Origin: an uncultured Kiritimatiellota bacterium
Lineage (GTDB): Bacteria > Verrucomicrobiota > Kiritimatiellia > RFP12 > UBA1067
Direction of reading: 5' to 3'
Length of the DNA: 32,431 nucleotides
NCBI GenBank assembly: GCA_934643865.1
Contig: CAKUCX010000037.1
Location: forward strand, 1 to 32,431
Each line of letters opens with the position of its first letter. Position 1 is the first letter of the stretch. The translations under genes and the position numbers were made by a program. The notes beneath the pieces are model-generated. The model saw only the letters and a program-made list of their open reading frames with translations. It did no database searches and was not told where the DNA came from. Below, piece after piece: positions 7,831-15,190 of the stretch.

Positions 7831-8139
7831 CGAAGCCGCTCCGCGCTCGGCGGTTTTACCCAGAAAGTCATCGACGCGGCGACGCTCCAGGGCGGCCGCA
7901 CGGGCGTCGCCTACGGATCCTGCTCGGGGTCGATCCCCCCCCCCCCCGCTTCTCGACTTCTACGCGATGCTCAAGACGAAGGAGATCGCGGGCATCACGA
8001 GCGGCACGTACATCAAGCTCATGCCGCAGACGACGGCCTGCAACCTCTCCGTCCACTTCGGGACGCACGGTCGCCTCGTCCCGACGAGGCCGCCTACATC
8101 ACGCGTCAGGTCATTTCGGTCAACGGAGGACTGTTCTAG
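7831..8139 (+). pseudogene. Broken ApeR-like ketosynthase fused to a duplicate ketoreductase tail
   Basis: From about 7834 the + strand encodes a piece of an ApeR/FabF-like ketosynthase: GGRTGVAYGSCSGS, then after a run of 13 C at 7935-7947 and a frame change, LLDFYAMLKTKEIAG, SGTYIKLMPQTTACN and HFGTHGRLVPT. In intact enzymes this segment lies just before the active-site Cys. At 8082 the sequence switches in mid-motif to an almost exact copy of the ketoreductase 3' end, including its TAG. The switch point CCGACGAGGCC could be shared by both parents (microhomology). There is no start codon, no active site and a frameshift, so it is non-functional. It is evidence that an apeR-like gene once belonged to this cluster. 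Confidence 0.75.
7935..7947 (+). repeat. C13 homopolymer inside the ketosynthase remnant
   Basis: Thirteen C residues interrupt the ketosynthase frame; 14 C (or 11) would restore it. The cause may be slippage in vivo or a sequencing or assembly error. Confidence 0.8.
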
Positions 8140-8240
8140 AAGATGAAGTCGCCGCTTCGCGGCTTTAAGTGGTTAAGTCGCCGCTGCGCGGCTTTAAATT
8201 TATGGCTAGGAGGGTACGCAGCGAGAGGGACGCGCTTGCC
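8082..8240 (+). repeat. Right copy of the direct repeat (ketoreductase tail plus hairpins)
   Basis: Matches 2411-2540. Bases 8082-8168 match with one change, 8169-8197 is an additional 29-bp hairpin unit (GTGGTTAAGTCGCCGCTGCG...), and 8198-8240 matches again with two changes. Sequence similarity stops after CGCGCTTGCC in both copies. Confidence 0.9.
8140..8200. repeat. Two tandem REP-like hairpin units
   Basis: GCCGCTTCGCGGC and GCCGCTGCGCGGC hairpins are joined by TTTAAGTGGTTAAGTC, giving a 29-base period. Same family as 2469-2500 and 19998-20085. Confidence 0.8.
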
Positions 8241-8274
8241 GTGTCCGGCATCTCGGACGGCTTCGGACTTTTTT

Positions 8275-8282
8275 GCTATAAT
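8275..8282 (+). promoter_or_regulatory. Extended -10 promoter of the GH78-GH5 gene (leaderless)
   Basis: TTTTTTGC is followed by a perfect TATAAT at 8277-8282. The TG one base before it makes an extended -10. No good -35 is seen. The last base of the -10 lies 7 nt before the A of the ATG at 8289, so the transcript would start at or next to the start codon. Confidence 0.65.
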
Positions 8283-8288
8283 GGCGGC

Positions 8289-11200
8289 ATGAAAGCCGTT
8301 TCCATTGCTTGTTTTGTGGCGGCGGCGCTCGCCGGCGCCGCTGCGAACGATCCCACCGACTACAAGAAGACCGTCCAGCGGCGCGTCGCGCCGGTGGCGG
8401 TGAAGGGCCTTGCGGCGGGCGGCACGCTCGCCGACTTCGGGCAGGAGGCGTTCGGCTTCCTGGAGTTCACGCCCCCGAAGGGGACGCGGGGGGCGTACGA
8501 AGTGTGGCTGGGCGAACTCGTGACGCCGGAGGGGGGCGTGAACCGGAAGCCGGGGGCGACGATCCGCGCCGTGCGCGTCGCCGGGACGATCGCGGCGGAC
8601 GGCGTCCACCGCGTGCCGCTGCCCCCGGACGCGCGCAACACGTCGGGCGGACGCGAGGGCGGGGCCATCCCGATTCCGCCCGAGCATGGCGTCATTTTGC
8701 CGTTCCGCTACGCCGAGGTTGTCCGCGCGCCGTTTGCCGTCACGCGCGAGACGGTGCGCATGGTGGCGGTCAACTACCCGATCGACATGGCCGCCTCCGC
8801 GTTCACCTGCGACAACGCGGACCTCGTGAAGGTCTACGACTTCTGCAAGCACTCCATTCGCGCGACCTCCTTCGCGGGGCTCTACGTGGACGGCGACCGC
8901 GAGCGCATCCCCTACGAGGCGGACGCCTACTTGAACCAGCTCGGCGACTATGCGGTCCACCCCGACCCCTCGCTCGCCCGCGCGAGTCTCGTCTACCTCA
9001 TGGCGCATCCCACCTGGCCGACGGAGTGGAAGCAGCACGCCATCAAGATGGCGTGGGCGGACTGGATGTGGACGGGCGACACGCGCGCGCTCGCGCAGTT
9101 CTACGACCAACTGAAGGGCGAGAAGCTGCTCACGCGCTTCCGCCGCGCGGACGGCCTCCTCCGCACGGGCGGGGAGCGTCTGCCCCACGCGCTCACGAAC
9201 GCCTGCGGCGCGGCGGACATCGTCGACTGGCCGCCGTGCGAGCGCGACGGCTTCGTCTTCCGGGACGTGAACGCCGTCGTCAACGCCTTCCACTACCGCA
9301 ACCTGCTGGAGATGGCGGACATCGCGCGCGCGCTCGGACGGACGGCGGACGCGGCCGCCTTCGCCGCCGACGCCCGCACCGTCCACGCCGCCTTCCAGAA
9401 GGTCTTCTTCGACCCCGCGCGCCGCGTCTACCGCGACGGCGAGGGGACGGACCACGCCTCGCTCCACGCGAACGCGGCCGCGCTCGCGTTCGGCCTCGTG
9501 CCGCGCGCCCATCGCCGGGAGGTCGTCTCGTTCTGCGCGTCGCGCGGGATGGCGTGCAGCGTCTACTTCGCGCAGTACCTGCTGGAGGCCTTCTTCGAGG
9601 CGGGGCGCGCGGACCTCGCGCTCGCCCTGATGACGGCGACGGGTGACCGGTCCTGGCTGGGGATGCTCGACCAGGGGGCGACGATCACGATGGAGGCGTG
9701 GGCGCCGAAGTACAAGCCGAACCTCGACCTGAACCACGCCTGGGGGACCGCGCCGCTCAACGTCCTCGCGCGCTACGTCCTCGGCGTGACGCCGCTGGAG
9801 CCGGGATTCGGGAAGATCCGCATCGCGCCGCAGGTCGGGGACCTGAAGCACGTCGCGGGCACGGTGCCGACGGCGCGGGGGCCCGTGAAGGTGAGCGTCG
9901 TGGACAACGAGGTGCTGACCGTCGAGACGCCCGCGCCGGCGCGGATCGAGTTCGCGGGGCAGGTGCGGGAGGTCGGCGCGGGGCGGCACGTCGTGCGCCT
10001 CCTGGAGGCGGGGCTCGACCCGGCGGCGGCGTGGCGTCCGTCCGTGCGGTGGCGCGGCTTCAACCTCCTTGAGATGTTCATCAAGGGCGGAAACGCGAAG
10101 CCGAGGGAATTCCGCGAAGAGGACTTCCAGATGATGCGCGACTGGGGCTTCAACTTCGCGCGCCTGCCGATGGACTACCGCTACTGGATCAAGGACGGCG
10201 ACTGGGAGCGGTTCGACGAGGACCACCTTGCGTACATCGACCGCGCCGTCGCGCTCGGGCGGAAGTACGGCATCCACGTGAACCTCTGCATGCACCGCGC
10301 CCCCGGCTACACCGTCGCGCGCCCGCCGGAGGAGACGGACCTCTTCACGGATCCCGAGACGCAGCGCGTGTGCGCGAAGCACTGGGCGATGTTCGCCCGC
10401 CGCTACAAGGGCATCCCGAACGAACAGCTGAGCTTCAACCTCTTCAACGAGCCGCCGAACGTGGCGGACGCGGCCTACGGGCGCATCGCGAAGATCCTCA
10501 TCGAGGCGATCCGGCGGGAGGACCCGGCGCGCTTCATCGTCGCCGACGGCCTGTCGTGGGGGCGGCGGCCGGTGAAGGCGCTCGCGGGCATTCCGGGGGT
10601 GGGGCAGTCCACGCGCGGCTACACGCCGATGAGCGTCTCCCACTATATGGCGTCCTGGGTCGGCACGCCGACGGCGAAGCCGGTGTGGCCGATCCGCCTG
10701 GATGCGCCGAACGGGATCCTCGCCGGGCGCGGGAAGGGGGAGATGCACGCGGCGCTCGTCGTCTCGAACCTGCCGCCCTGCCGCCTGCGGCTCTCCTACG
10801 GGCGCGTCTCGGGACGGGTGAAGGTGCGCTTCACGGCGGACGGGACGACGGTGACGGAGGACGTGTTCGCGCCGCAGACGAACAGCCCGCTGTGGACGTC
10901 GGTGCAGTGGTATCCCGAGTGGAAGATCTTCCAGGGGAGCTACCGGGGGGAGAGCGTGGTGGCCCTGCCGCAGGGGGCGCGCGGCCTTGAGGTGCGGATC
11001 GTCGAGGGCGACTGGGCGACGCCGGAGACGCTGACGGTGACGGCGGGCGCGCACGCCGCCGCGCTGGCCTTCGGCGCCGACTGGTGCAGGCCCGTCAACT
11101 TCGTGCAGGACTTCCGCGGGTTCGACGCGCCGGCGCCGTTCGTGGCGGTGGGCGCCGCCGTCGCGGCGCCGCGCTATGCGGACGCCGGCATGGAATACCT

Positions 11201-11480
11201 CTATCGGAAGCTCATGGCGCCGTGGGACGAGGCGTGCGCGGCGGGGACGTTCGCGTTCGTCGGCGAGTTCGGGTGCTACAAGTACACGCCGCACGCGCTC
11301 GTCCTCGACTGGCTGGAGGACTACCTGCGCCTCTGGAAGGAGCGCGGCATGGGCTGGGCGATGTGGAACCTGCGCGGCGCGATCGGCATCCTCGACTCCG
11401 GGCGCTCCGATGTGGAGTACGAAGATTTCCGGGGGCACAAGCTGGACCGCAAGATGCTCGACCTTCTGCTGAAGTACTGA
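8289..11480 (+). CDS. Secreted bifunctional glycosidase: GH78 alpha-L-rhamnosidase fused to GH5
   Basis: The 1063-residue protein has a signal peptide (1-19, ALAGAAA) and two catalytic units. Residues about 25-575 are GH78-like: a short beta-sandwich, then a six-hairpin barrel with DGDRERIPYEADAY (201-214), ITMEAW (466-471) and NHAWGTAPLNVLARYVLGVTPLEPGF (482-507), then the closing beta domain. Residues about 585-1063 are a GH5 (cellulase-family) barrel beginning WRGFNLLEMF. The acid/base is Glu721 in NLFNEP and the nucleophile Glu993 in FVGEFG. Between them, about 800-930, a beta-rich segment is inserted. The two parts would remove rhamnose and cut a beta-linked backbone. The true substrate cannot be read. 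The ATG at 8289 follows the TATAAT immediately. The frame stays open upstream into the repeat, which I reject as coding. Confidence 0.87.
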   Translation: MKAVSIACFVAAALAGAAANDPTDYKKTVQRRVAPVAVKGLAAGGTLADFGQEAFGFLEFTPPKGTRGAYEVWLGELVTPEGGVNRKPGATIRAVRVAGTIAADGVHRVPLPPDARNTSGGREGGAIPIPPEHGVILPFRYAEVVRAPFAVTRETVRMVAVNYPIDMAASAFTCDNADLVKVYDFCKHSIRATSFAGLYVDGDRERIPYEADAYLNQLGDYAVHPDPSLARASLVYLMAHPTWPTEWKQHAIKMAWADWMWTGDTRALAQFYDQLKGEKLLTRFRRADGLLRTGGERLPHALTNACGAADIVDWPPCERDGFVFRDVNAVVNAFHYRNLLEMADIARALGRTADAAAFAADARTVHAAFQKVFFDPARRVYRDGEGTDHASLHANAAALAFGLVPRAHRREVVSFCASRGMACSVYFAQYLLEAFFEAGRADLALALMTATGDRSWLGMLDQGATITMEAWAPKYKPNLDLNHAWGTAPLNVLARYVLGVTPLEPGFGKIRIAPQVGDLKHVAGTVPTARGPVKVSVVDNEVLTVETPAPARIEFAGQVREVGAGRHVVRLLEAGLDPAAAWRPSVRWRGFNLLEMFIKGGNAKPREFREEDFQMMRDWGFNFARLPMDYRYWIKDGDWERFDEDHLAYIDRAVALGRKYGIHVNLCMHRAPGYTVARPPEETDLFTDPETQRVCAKHWAMFARRYKGIPNEQLSFNLFNEPPNVADAAYGRIAKILIEAIRREDPARFIVADGLSWGRRPVKALAGIPGVGQSTRGYTPMSVSHYMASWVGTPTAKPVWPIRLDAPNGILAGRGKGEMHAALVVSNLPPCRLRLSYGRVSGRVKVRFTADGTTVTEDVFAPQTNSPLWTSVQWYPEWKIFQGSYRGESVVALPQGARGLEVRIVEGDWATPETLTVTAGAHAAALAFGADWCRPVNFVQDFRGFDAPAPFVAVGAAVAAPRYADAGMEYLYRKLMAPWDEACAAGTFAFVGEFGCYKYTPHALVLDWLEDYLRLWKERGMGWAMWNLRGAIGILDSGRSDVEYEDFRGHKLDRKMLDLLLKY

Positions 11481-11872
11481 CGCCGCGCGTCCCACCCATC
11501 CCGTCCCGTTCCGGCGGTTCAACGTCAACGTTCTTGCCATGGTCTTGGAGGATATGATGAAGAGACATACGTTTGGTCTTGCGGGCGCCGCGCGCCGCGC
11601 GGGCGCAACGCGCCTCGGCACGAGCGCGGGCGTCGCGCTCGTCGAGGCGCTGCGGGCGCAGGAAATTGCGCCGGCCCCAATCCCCCGAAAGGTTCAAGAT
11701 TCACAATTGACAGGCGAGGGTTGTGACAATGTTCAGACATGAGAGGCGGACGAGAAATGCATCGAAGAGGGGAAACGCCGTCGCTTGAAGTCCGCAGAGG
11801 CGGTCCGTGACGGCGTGGGCCGCATGGTCGGACAAGGGAACCGCGCTGATCTTCAGGTAAGGAGGCCATGCC
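11481..11872. other. 392-bp gap between GH78-GH5 and metallophosphoesterase genes
   Basis: Contains one small open frame with a good ribosome site (11557-11742), an AT-rich patch at 11690-11750 with a TTGACA at 11707-11712 but no matching -10, and a strong Shine-Dalgarno (AAGGAGG, 11859-11865) for the next gene. No RNA gene or clear terminator was seen. Confidence 0.4.
11557..11742 (+). CDS. Small ORF, possible remnant of a Tat-exported protein
   Basis: A 61-residue frame begins MKRHTFGLAGAARRAG and is preceded by GGAGG at 11547-11551; an ATG three bases earlier (11554) is an alternative start. The N-terminus resembles a damaged twin-arginine signal (compare RRxF followed by Gly/Ala-rich sequence), but no hydrophobic core follows and the C-terminal half (KVQDSQLTGEGCDNVQT) has the codon composition of non-coding DNA. 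It may be the leftover start of a deleted gene or simply a chance frame. No function is proposed. Confidence 0.25.
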   Translation: MKRHTFGLAGAARRAGATRLGTSAGVALVEALRAQEIAPAPIPRKVQDSQLTGEGCDNVQT

Positions 11873-13267
11873 ATGACGACAAGCCGAAGACATTTCATCA
11901 CATGCTCCGCCGGCGCGGTCGCCGCCGGGTTCGCGCCGTGCGCGCACGGCGCCGCCGACGGGGACTGGAAGGCCGCGTTCCGCCGGGCGGGCGCCGATCC
12001 GGATGCGGACGGCTTTGCGGTGGTGGCGGTCATCGGGGATCCGCACGTCGCCATCTCCCCGCTGGAGACCTTCCGGGCGGCGGTCGCGTTCTGGAACGGC
12101 ATGGGCGAGGCCCTTCGGTGCGTGGTTTCCTGCGGAGACCAGATGTGCCGCTTCTCCACCTGCTTCGGGCAGCGCCCCGACACGGCGTCCCCGGCGTACC
12201 TTGCCGCGTGCCGGGCGGAGGCCGACGCGCTCAAGGCGCTGATCGCCCCGCTTCGCGCGCCGTTCCGCCACGTGATCGGCAACCACGACACCTTCCCGGA
12301 GGAGAAGCCGTATCCGGGCGCGCTGTACGGGTCGTTCTTCCCCGGCTGGAAGCGGTACGACCTGATCGAGGTCGCCGGCGTCCAGATCATGCTGCTCGAT
12401 TCCGGGCACGACGGATCGTTCGACGAGGAGCAGGTCGCGTGGATGCGCGAGACAAAGGCCGGGCTCGACCCGAACCGCACGCTGGTTCTCGTCGCCCACC
12501 AGCCCACCATGGGCTGCGGCTGGGAGAACGGCATCGCCCGCACCTTCCGCCGGGTCTTCGGCGACTGGACCGGCGACTTCTGGTATTGGGCGGGGCACAA
12601 CCACCTCAACGCCGAAAGCCGAGTGCGGCTTCCCGGCGGCGGATCGCTCGCCGTGATGGCGCACACCCGGATGGCCGAGGGGTTCTGGCTCTACGGCATG
12701 GCGGGCGGGCGGATCGTCGCGCGCGTGTTCGTCAAGGCGGAGGGGTATCGGTACACGGCGTTCGGGCAGCGCAAGGACATGGTCGGGTTCACCGGCTTCT
12801 CCGCCCCGGCGGCCGGACGGATGCCCGGGGACGTCGCGCTGGGGAAGATGATCCCCGAGCCCTACGCGCGCACGCCGGGCGTGATCTGGAAGCTCTTCAT
12901 CGGCGAGGGCGACGAGCGCGCGCGCTATCGCGTCTTCACGCAACGGCACTGCGACGCCGGCCGCGGGCTCGTCTACCTTGGCGACACCCAGTACCGGCTG
13001 CCGCTGAAGGAGAAGGCGCCGACGGCGACCCGCTTCGCGATCCTCGGGCGGCTCGCCCCGCACCGCAGGACGAAGCAGCCGAACCAGGTGTTCGCCTCCG
13101 CCGACGGGCGCGCGTGGATCGAGCTGCCGCTGCCGGCCCGGCGGGACGACCTGTACGTCTTCGAGATCCCGGCCGAACTGCGCGGGAGCGAATGGCTGCA
13201 GGTGAAGATCCACGCCTTCGGCTACGCGAACGAGAGCCAGATCGCCGGATTCGCCTTGCTGGCGTGA
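11873..13267 (+). CDS. Tat-exported calcineurin-like metallophosphoesterase
   Basis: The 464-residue protein starts with a twin-arginine signal (SRRHFI followed by SAGAVAAGFAPCAHGA), so it is exported folded with its metals. The dimetal phosphoesterase motifs appear in order: GDPH (Asp56, His58), GDQ (88-90), GNHD (136-139), AHQP (His209) and GHNH (241-244). Residues about 320-464 form a beta-rich C-terminal part (KLFIGEGDERARYRVF ... LQVKIHAFGYANESQIAGFALLA) of unknown role. The substrate (phosphodiester, phosphomonoester or phospholipid head group) is open. AAGGAGG at 11859-11865 is an ideal ribosome site. The next gene starts 12 nt after the stop, so the two are probably one operon for extracytoplasmic phosphate-ester breakdown. 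Confidence 0.87.
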   Translation: MTTSRRHFITCSAGAVAAGFAPCAHGAADGDWKAAFRRAGADPDADGFAVVAVIGDPHVAISPLETFRAAVAFWNGMGEALRCVVSCGDQMCRFSTCFGQRPDTASPAYLAACRAEADALKALIAPLRAPFRHVIGNHDTFPEEKPYPGALYGSFFPGWKRYDLIEVAGVQIMLLDSGHDGSFDEEQVAWMRETKAGLDPNRTLVLVAHQPTMGCGWENGIARTFRRVFGDWTGDFWYWAGHNHLNAESRVRLPGGGSLAVMAHTRMAEGFWLYGMAGGRIVARVFVKAEGYRYTAFGQRKDMVGFTGFSAPAAGRMPGDVALGKMIPEPYARTPGVIWKLFIGEGDERARYRVFTQRHCDAGRGLVYLGDTQYRLPLKEKAPTATRFAILGRLAPHRRTKQPNQVFASADGRAWIELPLPARRDDLYVFEIPAELRGSEWLQVKIHAFGYANESQIAGFALLA

Positions 13268-13279
13268 CGCGGGGACGCC

Positions 13280-15001
13280 ATGCGGATTACCGTCTGCCAC
13301 GTTGCGCTCTGCGCCGCCGCGCTCCTGTCCGTCCGCGTGGCCTGGGCCTGGGGGGCCGGGCATGACACGGTCGCCCGGTGCGTCCTTGAAAAGCTGCCGG
13401 CCGCATGGAAGAGCCGGTTCAGGCCGGAGTGGCGCCCAGCGTTTCTCGCGGCCGCGCATCTGCCGGACAACGGCGACGCGCGCGTGCTGGGGCCGGACGA
13501 GCTGTCGTGGCTGCGCGAGAACGGCGGGCTGGGGGCGTCCCTGTATGCCCTGCATGCGGGCCCTCCCGTCTATGGGGAGATCGAGCGGCTGGTGGACGCG
13601 ATCCGCGCGGACGACGCCTATCGGGCCTTCGTCTACCTCGCGTCGCTCTCCCACGCGCTCGCGGACGGTGCGGCGTGCAACCACGATCCAATTGTCCACC
13701 TGCTGACGTACACGTGGTCGGTCCGGGGATCGCCGCAGGGCCGCGGGCTTCCCGTTCTGCCGAAGACGGGGCGCGCGTGGCCGGTCGACTTCTCGTTCGT
13801 CGAGTTTGACGCGGAGACGAAGGCCGTCCTCTCCCGGCGCCTGGAGGCGCTTGTCGTCCCCGAGCCGCCGGCGGACATCACGCCCGAGCGGCTCTTTGCG
13901 CTCGTCGACCGCTGGGACGTCCTGTCGATGGAATGCTGCAGCCGAAGCTCCGGGCGCATCGTCGAGGCCGGCGCGAAGTGGGTCGGGACCGGCGACGCCG
14001 CCGCGAAACGCGAGGCCGCAGACGCGCTCTGCGATCTTGGGCTGTGGGCTGTTGAACGCACGCTGTACGTCTTCAAGGCGGCGCAGGCCCTGGCGGCGCG
14101 TCCCGATTTCGCGTTCATGCCGCTTGAGGCGAAGAGGCGCCTGTTCGCCCGGAAGGCGACGAACGAGGTGGAGATCCTGCGCCGTCCGATGGCGAACGAT
14201 TCCTTCGCCCGCCCGTACTTCGCCGAACCGGGCCGCCCAAGCCGCGTGCGGGTGCTGTATTCGCCGATCGATCATATGGACGGCTCCGTCTTCGACGTGG
14301 TCTCCCGTCCGATCGGCTGCCAGATCGTCGGCTCGCTGAAGAGCCGCCGCCCGGGATTGAATGCGTCGCTGATGGACGCGAGGCAGTTCGCGGCGAAGGG
14401 CGTCGATGCCGAGGAGACGCCGGCCCTTGTCGTCTTCCGCCGCGTCTGCGGCTACCGTGGCTTTGACGTCGCGGGCTTCGAGAGGAACCTCCGAAGGTAC
14501 GTCGCGGCGGGCGGGAAGGTCGTCTGGATCAACGGCGAGCCGCCGGCGTGGCTCATCGGCGCGGATGTCCTCCGCGCGCTGCGCGATGCGAAGAGGCGAG
14601 ACGGCTACTGCGACCCGAAGTACCCGGTGCCGCTGGACGCGCTTGCGCGCGCGTCCGTCGCCTGGACGGGGCCCGGCGCGGCGAAGGCATGGACGTACGT
14701 GAACAGGCCGCTCAACACCGCCGGCTGGCACTGGGTTGGCTCGCCGCAATGGTTCGACGTGCCGGCGCTGCCGCCGGACGCCGTGCCGCTCATCGAGCTG
14801 AGGACGCCGGAGAGGGTCTACCTGACCGGCGTCGCCTGCGGCGGCTGCGCCTATCTTCCGCTGAACGCGCTCTATCCCTATTGCCTGACGGACGAGGGCC
14901 CCGCGCTCGACCCGTTCTTCCTGCGCCTGGATTCCGCTGGCGAGGCGGTGCTGCTTTCGACGCTTGACGTGCTGCTAGGCGGCAATGGAACGGACGTATG
15001 A
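13280..15001 (+). CDS. Secreted zinc-dependent phospholipase C / S1-P1 nuclease-like protein with extra C-terminal domain
   Basis: A 573-residue protein. The signal peptide ends AWA and the mature chain would begin WGAGHD. In phospholipase C and P1 nuclease the first mature residue is a Trp whose amino group binds zinc, and His follows soon after, as here. SLSHALADGAACNHDP (near 126-141) supplies the HxxxD-type zinc ligands of that fold. After about residue 300 comes a different part, with FRRVCGYRGFDVAGFERNLRRYVAAGGKVVWINGEPP near 393-429, which looks like an alpha/beta (GATase-like) domain. Whether it cleaves phospholipids or nucleic acids is unknown. It lies 12 nt downstream of the metallophosphoesterase, suggesting sequential cleavage of phosphoesters. 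Confidence 0.65.
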   Translation: MRITVCHVALCAAALLSVRVAWAWGAGHDTVARCVLEKLPAAWKSRFRPEWRPAFLAAAHLPDNGDARVLGPDELSWLRENGGLGASLYALHAGPPVYGEIERLVDAIRADDAYRAFVYLASLSHALADGAACNHDPIVHLLTYTWSVRGSPQGRGLPVLPKTGRAWPVDFSFVEFDAETKAVLSRRLEALVVPEPPADITPERLFALVDRWDVLSMECCSRSSGRIVEAGAKWVGTGDAAAKREAADALCDLGLWAVERTLYVFKAAQALAARPDFAFMPLEAKRRLFARKATNEVEILRRPMANDSFARPYFAEPGRPSRVRVLYSPIDHMDGSVFDVVSRPIGCQIVGSLKSRRPGLNASLMDARQFAAKGVDAEETPALVVFRRVCGYRGFDVAGFERNLRRYVAAGGKVVWINGEPPAWLIGADVLRALRDAKRRDGYCDPKYPVPLDALARASVAWTGPGAAKAWTYVNRPLNTAGWHWVGSPQWFDVPALPPDAVPLIELRTPERVYLTGVACGGCAYLPLNALYPYCLTDEGPALDPFFLRLDSAGEAVLLSTLDVLLGGNGTDV

Positions 15002-15096
15002 GCGCGCACAACACCATCTGCACCGCCGGAGTCCCCAGCTACCTGTGGGGGCTTTCCCTGCTCGTCGAGGCGCAGCGGGCGGAACGGGGTTGCTGA
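14998..15096 (+). CDS. 32-residue ATGA-coupled small ORF, possible gene remnant
   Basis: The frame starts at an ATG overlapping the stop of the previous gene (ATGA) and encodes MSAHNTICTAGVPSYLWGLS and 12 more residues before TGA. Translational coupling is possible, but the product has no recognisable domain and could be the surviving 5' end of a third operon gene. The sequence after it goes straight into hairpin repeats. Confidence 0.3.
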   Translation: MSAHNTICTAGVPSYLWGLSLLVEAQRAERGC

Positions 15097-15102
15097 CGGG
15101 GC

Positions 15103-15152
15103 GGCCGCGCGGGAGCGCGGCCCTCCCGGGAGGGACGCAGTTTATTGCGTCC
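15103..15152. repeat. Double hairpin upstream of the FAD protein gene
   Basis: GGCCGCGC-GGGA-GCGCGGCC (15103-15122) is a perfect 8-bp stem. It is followed by GGGAGGGACGCAGTTTATTG...CC (15128-15152), in which GGACGCA/TGCGTCC can pair. The second hairpin belongs to the GGGAGGGACGC family (copy D). It may terminate the upstream operon or mark the promoter region at 15175. Confidence 0.6.
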
Positions 15153-15174
15153 ACCTCCCTCCTAGGCGATTTTT

Positions 15175-15182
15175 GCTATACT
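15175..15182 (+). promoter_or_regulatory. Extended -10 promoter of the FAD protein gene (leaderless)
   Basis: TTTTTGC followed by TATACT at 15177-15182, nearly the same as the promoter at 8275-8282. The ATG at 15191 begins 9 nt after the -10, so the mRNA would have a leader of no more than a few bases. Confidence 0.6.
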
Positions 15183-15190
15183 CGTTGCCG

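Noticed and set aside
8169..8288. N-terminal extension of the GH78-GH5 frame into the repeat
   Set aside because: It translates the hairpin repeat and promoter, and would place 40 non-homologous residues before a good signal peptide.
11707..11735. Promoter at TTGACA 11707-11712
   Set aside because: The only -10-like hexamer (GACAAT) is 12 bases away, too close; nothing suitable lies at 16-18 bases.
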